Assembly: GCA_000503195.1 (NCBI GenBank)
Contig: AYSC01000002.1
Coordinates: 124,001 to 188,000 of the forward strand
Direction: 5' to 3'
Length of the DNA stretch: 64,000 nt
From: Blastomonas sp. CACIA14H2
GTDB taxonomy: Bacteria; Pseudomonadota; Alphaproteobacteria; Sphingomonadales; Sphingomonadaceae
Shown here piece by piece: positions 10,232 to 18,739 of the stretch. Each line of letters starts with the position of its first letter. Within the stretch, counting starts at the first letter, position 1. The translations under genes and the position numbers were made by a program. Below the pieces are notes generated by a model that did not search any database, was not told the DNA's origin, and saw only the letters and a program-made list of their open reading frames with translations.

Positions 10232-10326
10232 GAAAGGACGGGCGCACACAGCCGGTCTGATCCGATGACGACCGTTCAGGGCGCCGTGCCGACATGGCGT
10301 CCCTACCAAAGATGAGGCAACAGGGC

Positions 10327-10971
10327 ATGCAGGACAGCAAAAACACGATTGCAGGTTGGGTTCTTGCGGGGGGCATCTGCGCCCTTGGCCTCTCGATCGT
10401 CAGCGGCAAGGTATTCCATGCCGACAAGCCCGAGCGCCCCGAAAAGCTCGGCTATGTGATCGAAGGCGTCGTCTCGTCCGAAGGCGAGGGCGGCGCTGCC
10501 GAGGTTCCGATCGCGACCCTGCTTGCGAGCGCCGATCCGGCCAAGGGCGAGAAGGTCTTCGCCAAGTGCTCGTCGTGCCACTCGATCAACAGCGGCGGGG
10601 CCAATGGCATCGGCCCCAATCTTTATGGCGTTCTCGGCAAGCCGCATGCTTCGGTGGCCGGCTTTGCCTATTCGGACGCGCTGAAGAGCAAGTCGGGTCC
10701 GTGGACCTTCGAGGAAATGAACAAGTGGCTCACCTCGCCCAAGGCCTATGCCGATGGCACCAAGATGAGCTTCGCGGGTCTGGGCAAGGCGGAAGACCGC
10801 GCCAACCTGATGGCGTGGATGAACACGCAGTCGGGCAGCCCGCTGCCGCTGCCCGCCGCGCCGGCGGCAGATGCCGCCCCTGCTGCTGACGGTGCCGCAG
10901 CCCCGGCAGAAGGCGAAGCTGCCCCGGCAGCCGAAGGCGCCGCCGCTGCCCCGGCCCCTGCCGGCGGCTGA
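10327..10971 (+). CDS. Membrane-anchored c-type cytochrome
   Basis: A 214-residue class-I cytochrome c. A single N-terminal membrane segment (about residues 6-24) acts as an uncleaved anchor. The haem-binding motif CSSCH is at about 79-83 and the distal methionine is in DGTKMSFAGL (near 147-156). It resembles the anchored cytochrome c552/CycM-type proteins that carry electrons from the bc1 complex to a terminal oxidase in alphaproteobacteria. The last 45 residues are a low-complexity Ala/Pro/Glu tail beyond the haem domain. The ATG at 10327 has AACAGGGC before it; ATGs at 10312 and 10294 are alternatives. Confidence 0.9.
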   Translation: MQDSKNTIAGWVLAGGICALGLSIVSGKVFHADKPERPEKLGYVIEGVVSSEGEGGAAEVPIATLLASADPAKGEKVFAKCSSCHSINSGGANGIGPNLYGVLGKPHASVAGFAYSDALKSKSGPWTFEEMNKWLTSPKAYADGTKMSFAGLGKAEDRANLMAWMNTQSGSPLPLPAAPAADAAPAADGAAAPAEGEAAPAAEGAAAAPAPAGG

Positions 10972-10999
10972 TCGCTGCAGCCAGCGTTACGGAATCGAA

Positions 11000-11028
11000 G
11001 GCTCCGCCAGCGATGGCGGGGCCTTTTT
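11000..11028 (+). terminator. Rho-independent terminator after the cytochrome c gene
   Basis: GGCTCCGCC and GGCGGGGCC pair (one G-T wobble) around AGCGAT, followed by TTTTT. The last T overlaps the stop codon of the convergent DUF2721 gene. Confidence 0.85.
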
Positions 11029-11492
11029 CATTCCTCGTCGAGCCTGAGCAGCCGTTCCTCGATACGGATCGTGTGCATCGCCATGCGGATTTCGAGCACG
11101 AACAGCACGAGCCCCGAGATCAGGAACACCATCGCCAGGATGAAGCCGCCCGCGACGATCTGGCCGAAGCGATAGCCGGTGAGCGACAGCACGAAAATCG
11201 AGGCGATGACCACGCCAACCGTGATCGCGCTCAATGTGCCCATCAGGATCGCCTTGTTGACGATATCGGCGCGGCGGTCGAGCATGCGCAGCTCGTTGAC
11301 GACGCGGACATGCGCGTCGCCCTGCGTGCGATGGAATTCGGCCATCTGCACGCGCTCGCGATCGACCACCCGCGCCAATCGATTGGCGAACATCTGCAGG
11401 ATATTGCCCGTTGCGAGCAGCAGGAAGGCCGGGGCCATGGCGATCTGGATCAGCTTGCCGATCTGCCCGATATCGAAATCTGCCATGAACAT
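11028..11492 (-). CDS. DUF2721 membrane protein
   Basis: A 154-residue protein with three predicted membrane segments: near residues 14-33 (IQIAMAPAFLLLATGNIL), 84-106 and 112-135. A central cytoplasmic helical part (ANRLARVVDRERVQM...VNELRMLDRRADIVNKAI) is the conserved core of DUF2721. The function is not known for the family. GAGG lies before the ATG at 11492; the ATG at 11486 is an alternative. It stands alone, convergent with the cytochrome gene and separated from the upstream cupin-like gene by 54 bases, so read-through from that unit is possible. Confidence 0.8.
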   Translation of the reverse strand: MFMADFDIGQIGKLIQIAMAPAFLLLATGNILQMFANRLARVVDRERVQMAEFHRTQGDAHVRVVNELRMLDRRADIVNKAILMGTLSAITVGVVIASIFVLSLTGYRFGQIVAGGFILAMVFLISGLVLFVLEIRMAMHTIRIEERLLRLDEE

Positions 11493-11546
11493 GCCGGCCT
11501 CGCCCTCCCGTCGCGAGGGGCGACTATAGCCGGGCTGCGCAACCCA

Positions 11547-12419
11547 TCAATCGCTTATCGCCGCGGCGCAACGCCTCGCCAGCCATGCATTGCCGTCGAT
11601 CTTGTGGCGATGAAAGACGGAGGGGCCCTGCGCGCGTGCCCGCGCCTGGATCGCCGACCATCGCAGCCGGGGTTGCCGATGCTGATCAGCGATGGCCGCG
11701 ATGTCGTTCCGGGACCCTTCGGGGTCGAGCGCCAGCGCCAGCATCGCGACGCTGTCGGCGGTACAGGCGGTCAGCACCCGCGAGATCGTCTGGTCGGCAA
11801 GATCGTACTGGAACTGGTCGGTCCAGCGCTGGGCTGCGGCGCTGTGCATCAGGTTGATCGACACCGACAGGCTCGATGGAGCGAACTGGCAGTGCACGTC
11901 ACGGCGCGCGCGATAGTGCATCACCTGACCCTGCTTCAGCACCGCGCGCCCCTTGAACCGCAGCGCAACCTTTTCCCCGACCAGCCCGATCATGGTGTCG
12001 GGCTCCACCTCGTAATGGTCGCTCGCATAGCCTGGCCCATGATAGCCGACGGTCAGAAAGTCGAAATTATGGTCGTGCGCCAGACCATAGACGAACGCCG
12101 CCTCGCCACTGGTACGCAGCACCGCCTCTTGTGCCGAAGGCCAGATATTGGCGCGCATGAACCAGCCCGGGCGAGGCTCGCCGAGCATCATGACCTGCGG
12201 GGAGTAGCCCTGCCCGCCGCGGCGTGTGCAATCGCGCCCGAGTTCGCCGATGGCAAGATCGCCGAGAAAGTGCCGATTGGCAGCGAGCCTTGCCAGCCAT
12301 TGGGCGGCATGGCGGACCGATCCGGGGCTGTCGGGATCAAAGCCCTGGCGGTCGAGCGCGGCCTGGCATTCGTCGAGCGAACAGGGCTCCGCAGCTTCGG
12401 TTTCGATGACGATTGCCAT
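11547..12419 (-). CDS. Uncharacterised cupin-like (putative metal-dependent) protein
   Basis: A 290-residue protein I cannot assign to a named family with certainty. The middle part looks like a cupin or double-stranded beta-helix fold: HDHNFDF (H115, H117), GYHGPGY (H127), DHYEVE (H135, E137) and then GQVMHYRARRDVHCQFAP (H168, H176) before SVSINLMH. An HxH...E...H set of this kind usually binds iron or another divalent metal. Residues 1-60 and 195-290 are helical. The ATG at 12419 follows the stop of the preceding gene after two bases (TGAGAATG), so translation is coupled. The open frame continues upstream, but only out of frame through that gene. It may be an oxygenase acting on the peptide encoded at 13292-13456; this is inference. 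Confidence 0.7.
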   Translation of the reverse strand: MAIVIETEAAEPCSLDECQAALDRQGFDPDSPGSVRHAAQWLARLAANRHFLGDLAIGELGRDCTRRGGQGYSPQVMMLGEPRPGWFMRANIWPSAQEAVLRTSGEAAFVYGLAHDHNFDFLTVGYHGPGYASDHYEVEPDTMIGLVGEKVALRFKGRAVLKQGQVMHYRARRDVHCQFAPSSLSVSINLMHSAAAQRWTDQFQYDLADQTISRVLTACTADSVAMLALALDPEGSRNDIAAIADQHRQPRLRWSAIQARARAQGPSVFHRHKIDGNAWLARRCAAAISD

Positions 12420-12421
12420 TC

Positions 12422-13270
12422 TCAGGCGATCTCCCCGAGTTGCGGATACGCCTGCAGCAGCCTGTCGCGCGTTTCCCGTGCCAGTGCCCGCAGCATCGGG
12501 TCCGGGTCTTCGCGGCTCATCGCTTCGAGAAGGGCAAAGCCCCGGCGCGAGTCCAGCGCAAGCGCCTCGCGCACGCCATGCCAGCGCAGGTCCGGGGGCC
12601 AGCTTTGCGGCTTGTCGGCTATCGTGTCGATCGCATCCGCCCGCCCCAGCGAACGCAGCAGCGAGAGCGTCATCTGCAGCCTTCCCTCGTGCGCCTGGGC
12701 TTGCCGTATGCGCACGATGGCCCCCGAGGCGGCATCGTGCTCGACGGCATGGCGTTGCATCGGATTGCGGACGAGAAGCCGCAGGAAGATGCATGCGCCG
12801 CCAATCGCGGTGAAGCGCAATATCTCGCTGGCATTGTCGAGCAGGAACTCCTGACCAGGCCTTACCTGCCGGGGCGGATCCCGGCGGACCCCCGCCTGCG
12901 GCGTGTCGGTCCGGCAGATCCGCTGCGCTTCGACCCGGTCTGCACGGACGAACCATAGCCGCGTCCACCCGTCGGCAAATTCGAGCGTGTCCTGGCCGGA
13001 TCGGTCCGCGCACGAAGCCTGCGCATCGAACATCGCGAGCGAGAGGTGGACGTCCCCGTCATCGAACAGAACCAGCGAACGCACCGTCGGATCGCTATAG
13101 CCCGGCGGTAGGGGGACGGTCTCCTGCGCCATATCGATAACGCAGGCGTGCAGCCAGTCGCGCACGAATTCCTCCCGGCGGACCTGCGGCCAGAGCGCAT
13201 CGGCTCGGTCGTGCGGAGACATGCCGTTGCTGTCCTCCCGAAAACGCGCCAGCCATGTCTGCGGGGTCAT
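12422..13270 (-). CDS. Uncharacterised protein with HEAT-like helical C-terminus
   Basis: A 282-residue soluble protein of unknown function. The N-terminal half (about 15-140) is mixed alpha/beta with paired segments DGDVHLSLAMFDAQAS and DGWTRLWFVRADRVEAQ. The C-terminal part (about 200-280) is all-helical with the look of one to three HEAT-type repeats: LRWHGVREALALDSRRGFALLEAMS and DPDPMLRALARETRDRLLQAYP. No catalytic motif or signal peptide is visible. It is the middle gene of a three-gene unit: 21 bases after a 54-residue peptide gene and 2 bases before a cupin-like gene. Such a protein could bind the peptide or a partner; that is inference. Confidence 0.7.
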   Translation of the reverse strand: MTPQTWLARFREDSNGMSPHDRADALWPQVRREEFVRDWLHACVIDMAQETVPLPPGYSDPTVRSLVLFDDGDVHLSLAMFDAQASCADRSGQDTLEFADGWTRLWFVRADRVEAQRICRTDTPQAGVRRDPPRQVRPGQEFLLDNASEILRFTAIGGACIFLRLLVRNPMQRHAVEHDAASGAIVRIRQAQAHEGRLQMTLSLLRSLGRADAIDTIADKPQSWPPDLRWHGVREALALDSRRGFALLEAMSREDPDPMLRALARETRDRLLQAYPQLGEIA

Positions 13271-13291
13271 GGCAGCGCTGGCCCCGTTCGC

Positions 13292-13456
13292 TCATCCACC
13301 GGTTTCGTAAACGAGGATCACCGCGATGATCCACAGGTCATCGTTGGCGCCGAGCGCTGCGCCCGAGCCGAGCCTGGCCCCATGCAGGGCAACCGGTTCG
13401 GGATAGTCGGGCAAGTCGGTGATGTGGATGACCGGATCGGTTTCGTGCGGTGCCAT
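13292..13456 (-). CDS. Small 54-aa peptide, possible precursor of the cupin-like cassette
   Basis: A 54-residue peptide beginning MAPHETDPVIHITDLPDYPE and ending in a hydrophobic stretch DDLWIIAVILVYETGG. It has no Sec signal at its N-terminus, no cysteine and a Gly/Ala-rich link (GARLGSGAALGAND). AAAGG lies just upstream of the ATG at 13456; the frame opens at 13504, but that part has no better start. It is the first gene of a tight unit with the helical-repeat and cupin-like genes. A polar first half and a distinct C-terminal segment suit a leader/core arrangement as in ribosomally made modified peptides, but no known precursor family is recognised. It could also be a small regulatory partner. 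Confidence 0.5.
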   Translation of the reverse strand: MAPHETDPVIHITDLPDYPEPVALHGARLGSGAALGANDDLWIIAVILVYETGG

Positions 13457-13569
13457 GCCGGGCCTTTCTTCGTGGCGGGTTGACCTGTGCGCAGCAGCGT
13501 GCACAGTCCGCCGGCCATGATCCAGTTATCGTCCGTTAATCCCGCCGCATCGCGAATCGAGCCGCGCGC

Positions 13570-14022
13570 ATGACCGATTCCGCCAAGTCTGCAGCAGGGT
13601 TCGATCCCAGCGCCTTCGAGGGCATATTGGGCAAGCTCGGCCATGGCGGGCATCTCGGCATGCGCTATCGCGCGCATGGGACGGGCTGGGTGGAAATGGA
13701 GCTGCCCTATTCCGAGCGGTTGGTCGGCGATGCCGAAAGCGGCATCATCGCCTCGGGTCCGATCATCAGCCTGATGGACAATGCCACCAGCCTTTCGGTC
13801 TGGACCGCGATCGGCGAATTCCGCCCCCAGGTGACGCTCGACCTTCGCGTCGATTACATGCGTCCGGCCACGCCCGCAAAGGCCGTGATCGGGCGCGGCG
13901 AGTGCTACAAGGTTACCCGGTCGATGGCGTTCGTGCGCGGCATCGCGCATGATGGCGATCCCGATGATCCGGTGGCGCATGTCGCGGGCACCTTCATCCG
14001 CGTCGACAATTTCCTGGGCTGA
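13570..14022 (+). CDS. PaaI-type hotdog thioesterase
   Basis: A 150-residue hotdog-fold protein. The helix and following strand SGPIISLMDNATSLSVWTAIGE (about residues 60-82) hold the usual acidic residue of PaaI-type acyl-CoA thioesterases, and VTLDLRVDYMRPATP (about 86-100) is the typical interface strand. It would release a CoA from a small acyl- or aryl-CoA; the substrate is unknown. It is the first of two adjacent hotdog genes (3-base gap), which may form a heteromer. It is divergent from the peptide gene, 113 bases away. Confidence 0.85.
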   Translation: MTDSAKSAAGFDPSAFEGILGKLGHGGHLGMRYRAHGTGWVEMELPYSERLVGDAESGIIASGPIISLMDNATSLSVWTAIGEFRPQVTLDLRVDYMRPATPAKAVIGRGECYKVTRSMAFVRGIAHDGDPDDPVAHVAGTFIRVDNFLG

Positions 14023-14025
14023 ACG

Positions 14026-14454
14026 ATGAGCGCCGATCCCGACATGAATGCTATCCTCGGCTTCATGCCGCCCTTTGCCGAGACGATGGGGATCACCGTC
14101 GATCACCTCCGCAATGGCCTGCCGGTGATGGCGTTCGATTACGGACCGCATGTCATGGGGCGGCCCGGCTTTCTGCACGGCGGCGCGATGAGCGGGCTGA
14201 TGGAGATCGCCGCGATCGCCGCGCTGCGCGTCACCGTGGCGGCCGAAGAACCGGCGGTGCGGATCAAGCCGGTCAACATCACCATCAGTTTCATGCGCGG
14301 AGGGCGCGAGGCGCGGACCTATGCGCTGGGCGAGGTCACCCGGATCGGGCGACGCGTCGCCAATGTCGAGGCCAAGGCGTGGCAGGACGATCCCGCCAAG
14401 CCGATCGCCACGATCTTCATGAACTTCCTTTTGTCCTCGCCCAAGCAAGCCTGA
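14026..14454 (+). CDS. PaaI-type hotdog thioesterase (second copy)
   Basis: A 142-residue hotdog-fold protein. The segment GRPGFLHGGAMSGLMEIAAIAAL (about residues 44-66) is the PaaI signature, with HGG and the catalytic acid in the following helix, and VRIKPVNITISFMRGG is the central strand. It follows the first thioesterase gene after three bases and is certainly co-transcribed with it. Its last 38 bases overlap the 3' end of the opposite-strand siroheme synthase gene. Substrate unknown. Confidence 0.85.
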   Translation: MSADPDMNAILGFMPPFAETMGITVDHLRNGLPVMAFDYGPHVMGRPGFLHGGAMSGLMEIAAIAALRVTVAAEEPAVRIKPVNITISFMRGGREARTYALGEVTRIGRRVANVEAKAWQDDPAKPIATIFMNFLLSSPKQA

Positions 14455-15199
14455 CGACCACGCCAGGCTCGTCAGCCTGGCCATCATCGAGGCGCATCGC
14501 CGCATCGGCGCGGGCGCGCGCCAGGATGGCCGGCGGCATGTCGGCAGGATGCAGCACCAGATCCGCGCTCCCCAGCAACCGCACCTGGCGCAGCGTCAGA
14601 TCGTCGGGATCGGGCGAGGCAATCGTCAGCGTGTAGAAGCCGGAGGAGACACCCTGGCCGCCCTGCTCCAGCCATTGCGCGACCGTCTGCGCGTCCTGTT
14701 CGGCCAGCGGATCGAGCGCGCCGCCCGGCGCGAGCGCCGCATCGATCGCGCGCCGTCGCTCCGGCCCGCCGGGCCAACGCGCACGGATGGCATCGCGCGC
14801 TTTATCGAGCGCCCTGGCAAGTCCACCAAGCCCTGCGGGGAGCATAGCCTCGAACCGCTGACGCAGCGCCTTGGCGAGCCCCGCCGACGCGCCGCCGGTG
14901 CCGATGGCGATCAGCACCGGATCGCGCTCGATGATCGCGGGCGTGGTAAAATCGCACAGTGCGGGCCGATCGACGGCATTGACCAGCAACCCTCGTGCTT
15001 TCAGCCGAGCGACGGCGTCAGCCGCTTCGGCCTCGTCCTCCAGTGCAACGATGGCGATGCGCGCGGTGCGATTGTCCTCGCCGACACAATGCCCCCCTGC
15101 ACGCTCAATCAGCCGCCGCTTCGCATCCGCCATCTCGCCCGTGCCGAGCAGGATGACCGGCATCCCGCGCAGGTTCACGAAGACGGGAAGCTGGTTCAC
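14417..15199 (-). CDS. Siroheme synthase N-terminal domain protein (precorrin-2 dehydrogenase/ferrochelatase)
   Basis: A 260-residue CysG N-terminal / Met8-type protein. The NAD-binding block LLGTGEMADAKRRLIERAGG is at about 17-36, and NAVDRPALCDFTTPAIIERDP with IGTGGASAGLAKALR (about 93-130) contains the catalytic aspartate region. It should oxidise precorrin-2 and insert iron to make siroheme for sulfite or nitrite reductase. The C-terminal methyltransferase domain of full CysG is mostly absent: the last 65 residues look like a remnant. The start is GTG at 15199, overlapping the lysA stop by four bases (GTGA). The 3' end overlaps the convergent thioesterase gene by 38 bases. Confidence 0.85.
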   Translation of the reverse strand: MNQLPVFVNLRGMPVILLGTGEMADAKRRLIERAGGHCVGEDNRTARIAIVALEDEAEAADAVARLKARGLLVNAVDRPALCDFTTPAIIERDPVLIAIGTGGASAGLAKALRQRFEAMLPAGLGGLARALDKARDAIRARWPGGPERRRAIDAALAPGGALDPLAEQDAQTVAQWLEQGGQGVSSGFYTLTIASPDPDDLTLRQVRLLGSADLVLHPADMPPAILARARADAAMRLDDGQADEPGVVVRLAWARTKGSS

Positions 15200-16452
15200 A
15201 GCCAGTCGGGCACGGTTTCCGCCGCCATGATCTCGGCCGGGCTGATGCGGTTGGCGACCACGGCATAGCGGTCGTCATCGACCAGCACCTCGGCGACGAT
15301 GCCGCGGCTGTTATAGCTGCTCGCCATGGTCGCGCCATAGGCCCCGGCGGTGCGGAAGATCGCGAGATCGCCGGCGACCACCGTGTCGATGTCGCGGCCC
15401 ATGGCGAAGGTGTCGCCACTCTCGCAGACCGGCCCCACGATATTCGCCGTCATGCGCGTGCCATCGGGGCGCACCGCCTCGAAATCGTGCCAGGCATCGT
15501 AGAGTGCGGGGCGGGCAAGATCGTTCATCGCCGCATCGACGACCACGAACGGATCGCGGATGCCCGGCTTGATCCGGATCACGCGGGTGAGCAGCACGCC
15601 GGCATTGCCCGCGATCACGCGGCCCGGCTCGAACTGGATCACCGCGTCCCAGTCGCGCGTCACCCGGGCAACCAGCGCGCCATAGTCGGCGGGCGATGGC
15701 GGCTCGGTCGCCGCCTGATAGGGCACGCCCAGGCCGCCGCCCAGATCGACATGAGTAATCGTATGTCCCTGCTCACGCAGATGCGCGACCAGCTCGCCGA
15801 TCTTGCCGAACGCGGCTTCGAGCGGATCGAGGCTGAGCAGCTGGCTGCCGATATGAACCGCCACGCCGCGCAGCGCGATGCCGGGGAGCTGCGACAGTCG
15901 CTGATAGATGCCGGGGCCGACGTGCAGCCCGACGCCAAACTTGTTGTCGGCCTTGCCGGTCGAGATCTTGGCATGCGTGCCCGCATCGACATCGGGGTTG
16001 ATGCGCAGCGTCGCGTTCGCGGTCAGGCCCATCGCGGCGGCGACCGCAGCGAGCATCCGGCCTTCCTCTTCGGACTCGATATTGAACTGGCCGATGCCCT
16101 TGGCCAGCGCATGGCGCATCTCGTCCTCGGTCTTGCCGACGCCCGAGAACACGATGTCCTGCGCGGCGATGCCGGCGGCCAGCGCGCGGTCGAGCTCGCC
16201 TGCGGAGACGACATCGGCGCCATAGCCGCGCCCCGCGAGCACCTTGAGCACCGCGAGGTTGGGATTGGATTTTACCGCAAATGCCAGATGCTTGCGTTCC
16301 ACACCTGCCAGGCCTTCGCGGAACACGTCGGCATGGCGCTCGAGCGTCGCGCGCGAATAGACATAGACCGGGGTGCCGACCTCCTCGGCAATGCGCGAAA
16401 GCGGAACGCGTTCGGCGAACAGCTCGCCGTCGACCAGTGCGAAATGATCCAT
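15196..16452 (-). CDS. lysA: Diaminopimelate decarboxylase
   Basis: A 418-residue PLP enzyme catalysing the last step of lysine synthesis, meso-diaminopimelate to lysine. The PLP lysine is in LAFAVKSNPNLAVLKVLA (near 59), the glycine-rich loop and the HIGSQLLSLDPLE segment are intact, and the substrate and PLP cysteine motif CESGDTFAMGR is at about 344-354. It is the third gene of the order argH, lptM-like, lysA, 18 bases after the small lipoprotein gene, and overlaps the siroheme synthase gene by four bases, so all four are probably one transcript. Confidence 0.96.
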   Translation of the reverse strand: MDHFALVDGELFAERVPLSRIAEEVGTPVYVYSRATLERHADVFREGLAGVERKHLAFAVKSNPNLAVLKVLAGRGYGADVVSAGELDRALAAGIAAQDIVFSGVGKTEDEMRHALAKGIGQFNIESEEEGRMLAAVAAAMGLTANATLRINPDVDAGTHAKISTGKADNKFGVGLHVGPGIYQRLSQLPGIALRGVAVHIGSQLLSLDPLEAAFGKIGELVAHLREQGHTITHVDLGGGLGVPYQAATEPPSPADYGALVARVTRDWDAVIQFEPGRVIAGNAGVLLTRVIRIKPGIRDPFVVVDAAMNDLARPALYDAWHDFEAVRPDGTRMTANIVGPVCESGDTFAMGRDIDTVVAGDLAIFRTAGAYGATMASSYNSRGIVAEVLVDDDRYAVVANRISPAEIMAAETVPDWL

Positions 16453-16470
16453 GAAGAAGGACAGTCCTGC

Positions 16471-16731
16471 TTATTCGGGAGGAAGATCGAACGGATCGTC
16501 GACCCGCGCTTCGGACTTGCGGCGCAGCTCGACATTGCGTTCGGGCCGCGACTGGGTGCTGGGTTCGAGCAGCTCGTTGGGTCCGGCGGCACCGACCGCG
16601 CCATAGGCGGGCGGAACGGGTTTCATGCCCTCGACCGCGGTGAGCTTCTGCCGGCTGCCGCAACCGGGCAGCACGACCAGCGCGGTGAGCGCAGCAGCAG
16701 CGATCAGGGGGGCGGTACGCGGCATCGTCAT
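16471..16731 (-). CDS. Small LptM/YifL-like lipoprotein
   Basis: An 86-residue lipoprotein: signal peptide with lipobox LPGC (mature Cys near 24), then [20 protein letters not shown] and a charged Pro-rich tail. The short CG-xxxxL-rich start after the cysteine and the position directly upstream of lysA match the LptM/YifL group, which in Escherichia coli helps LptD assembly and is also next to lysA-dapF region genes. The ATG overlaps the argH stop (ATGA), with GGCGGGAGA as ribosome site inside argH. Assignment rests mainly on context. Confidence 0.75.
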   Translation of the reverse strand: MTMPRTAPLIAAAALTALVVLPGCGSRQKLTAVEGMKPVPPAYGAVGAAGPNELLEPSTQSRPERNVELRRKSEARVDDPFDLPPE

Positions 16732-18122
16732 TCTCCCGCCAGCGCGGCACGGGCGCGGGCCACCTGATGCCTTACCCGATCGGGCGCGGTGCCGCCATAG
16801 CTGTTGCGGCTGGCAACCGAGGCATCGACCGACAGCGCGGGATAGACCGCCTCGGTGATGCGCGGGTCGATCGCCTGCAATTCGTCCAGCGCCAGCGCGT
16901 CGAGCGCCACGCCCCTGCCCTCGGCCAGCTTGACCACGGCGCCGGTGATATGGTGCGCCTCGCGGAACGGTATGCCCGCCTGGCGTACCAGCCAGTCGGC
17001 CAGATCGGTCGCGGTGGCGAAGCCGCGCTCGGTCGCCTTGCGCATCGCGCCGGTATCGAACCCGGTTTCGGCGACCATGCCGGTCATCGCGGCGAGGCTC
17101 AGCATCAGCAGGCCCTCGCATTCGAACACCGGCGGCTTGTCGTCCTGCATGTCCTTGGAATAGGCGAGCGGCAGACCCTTCATCGTGATCATCAATGCGG
17201 TCTGGCAGCCGATGATCCGCCCGGCATGGCCGCGCACCAGCTCGGCCGCATCAGGATTGCGCTTCTGCGGCATGATCGACGATCCGGTCGAGAAACTGTC
17301 GGGCAGCTTGACGAAGCCGTAAGGCTGGCTCGCCCAGATGATGAACTCCTCGGCCAACCGCGAAAGGTGCAGCGCGCATTGCGCGGCGGCATTGAGGTAA
17401 TCGAGCGCGAAATCGCGGTCCGACACCGCATCGAGCGAATTGGCGGTGGGCCGGTCGAAGCCGAGCGCGCTCGCCGTAGCATCGCGGTCAATCGGAAAGC
17501 CCGTTCCGGCGAGCGCCGCCGATCCCAGCGGACACTGGTTCATCCGCGCCCGCGCGCTGGCAAAGCGGTCGCGATCGCGCGCGAACATCTCGTAATAGGC
17601 GAGCAGATGGTGGCCCAGGGTCACCGGCTGCGCGATCTGCAGATGCGTGAAGCCGGGCATGATCGCGTCGACATGCTGTTCAGCACGATCAACCAGTGCG
17701 GTTTGCAGTGCCTTGAGCGCGGCATCGGCCGCATCGCAGGCATCGCGCACCCAGAGCCGGAAATCGGTCGCGACCTGATCGTTGCGCGAGCGCGCGGTGT
17801 GCAGCCGCCCTGCAGCAGGACCGATCAGCTCGGCGAGGCGCGCCTCGACATGCATGTGAATGTCCTCGAGCGCCCAATCCTCGGCGACGCCGTTCGCGGC
17901 ATATTCCTCGGCAATCTGCTTGAGGCCGTTCGCGATGGCCTCGGCATCGGCGGCAGGGATGATTCCCTGCGCACCCAGCATCGCGACATGCGCGAGCGAG
18001 CCGTCAATATCCTGCCGCCACAGCGCCTTGTCGAACGGGATCGAAGCATTTATGGCCCGCATCACGTCGGATGGCCCGGCGGCGAAGCGTCCGCCCCACA
18101 TGCTGTTGGAGTTGTTTCCCAT
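16728..18122 (-). CDS. argH: Argininosuccinate lyase
   Basis: A 464-residue enzyme splitting argininosuccinate into arginine and fumarate. It has the family start MWGGRF, the substrate loop [17 protein letters not shown] (about 110-126), and the fumarase/aspartase signature [16 protein letters not shown] (about 280-295). The start is taken as ATG 18122; an ATG at 18101 (directly at MWGGRF) is the alternative. The chosen ATG shares the palindrome CATG with the start codon of the divergent TlpA-like gene, so the two genes have no intergenic space. Downstream it overlaps the lptM-like gene (ATGA). Confidence 0.96.
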   Translation of the reverse strand: MGNNSNSMWGGRFAAGPSDVMRAINASIPFDKALWRQDIDGSLAHVAMLGAQGIIPAADAEAIANGLKQIAEEYAANGVAEDWALEDIHMHVEARLAELIGPAAGRLHTARSRNDQVATDFRLWVRDACDAADAALKALQTALVDRAEQHVDAIMPGFTHLQIAQPVTLGHHLLAYYEMFARDRDRFASARARMNQCPLGSAALAGTGFPIDRDATASALGFDRPTANSLDAVSDRDFALDYLNAAAQCALHLSRLAEEFIIWASQPYGFVKLPDSFSTGSSIMPQKRNPDAAELVRGHAGRIIGCQTALMITMKGLPLAYSKDMQDDKPPVFECEGLLMLSLAAMTGMVAETGFDTGAMRKATERGFATATDLADWLVRQAGIPFREAHHITGAVVKLAEGRGVALDALALDELQAIDPRITEAVYPALSVDASVASRNSYGGTAPDRVRHQVARARAALAGE

Positions 18123-18729
18123 GCCTATCGTCCATCTTTCGCGCCGCAGCCTCTGGCCGGTGGTGGCCCTGGCCGCTCTGGCAACTGGCGCGTGCGATAG
18201 GCAATCGCCCGCCGGGGAGCAACCCGCAGGCGCGGAAAAAACCGCAGAGAAGTCAGGCCCGAATGTGCCGCTATCGGGCACGCTCGACATCTCGCAGCGG
18301 GGCAAGGCCGCGCCCGATGTCAGCTTCAAGGATCCTGCCGGCAAGACGGTCACCCTCGCCGCGTTCAAGGGCAAGCCTGTGCTGGTCAATCTCTGGGCGA
18401 CCTGGTGCGGTCCGTGTGTGGTCGAGATGCCGACGCTGGATGCCCTCGCCGCGCGCGAAAAGGACCGGCTCGTGGTATTGACCGTGTCGCAGGACATGCA
18501 GAATCTCGACAAGATCGCCCCGTTCTTCGCCGAAAAGGGCTTCAAGAACCTGCAGCCCTATACCGATCAGGAGAATAATCTGGGCTTCAGCTATCAGACC
18601 GGCGTGATGCCGACGACGGTGCTCTACGATGCCGAAGGCAAGGAAGTGTGGCGGATGATCGGCGGGATGGACTGGAACGGCACCCGCGCATCGGCGCTGA
18701 TGGAAGAGACGCTCGCTGCGAAGGGCTGA
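18121..18729 (+). CDS. TlpA-like thiol:disulfide oxidoreductase lipoprotein
   Basis: A 202-residue thioredoxin-fold protein of the TlpA/ResA group. A signal sequence (about 9-24) ends in TGAC, an atypical lipobox, so it is probably membrane-tethered in the periplasm. The redox motif is [16 protein letters not shown] (about 95-110), and the cis-proline is in [13 protein letters not shown]. It would keep periplasmic thiols reduced, for instance for cytochrome c or CuA maturation. GGAG lies ten bases before the ATG, inside the argH leader. It is head to head with argH, with overlapping start codons. Confidence 0.88.
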   Translation: MPIVHLSRRSLWPVVALAALATGACDRQSPAGEQPAGAEKTAEKSGPNVPLSGTLDISQRGKAAPDVSFKDPAGKTVTLAAFKGKPVLVNLWATWCGPCVVEMPTLDALAAREKDRLVVLTVSQDMQNLDKIAPFFAEKGFKNLQPYTDQENNLGFSYQTGVMPTTVLYDAEGKEVWRMIGGMDWNGTRASALMEETLAAKG

Positions 18730-18739
18730 GCGCGGCTCG

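Noticed and set aside
11013..12854. 613-codon frame on the plus strand across DUF2721, cupin-like and helical genes
   Set aside because: It spans three real minus-strand genes and their spacers, and its translation has the usual shadow composition.
12420..13013. N-terminal extension of the cupin-like frame
   Set aside because: It lies over the 282-aa gene in another frame; the start at 12419 is coupled to that gene's stop and homologous-looking sequence begins there.
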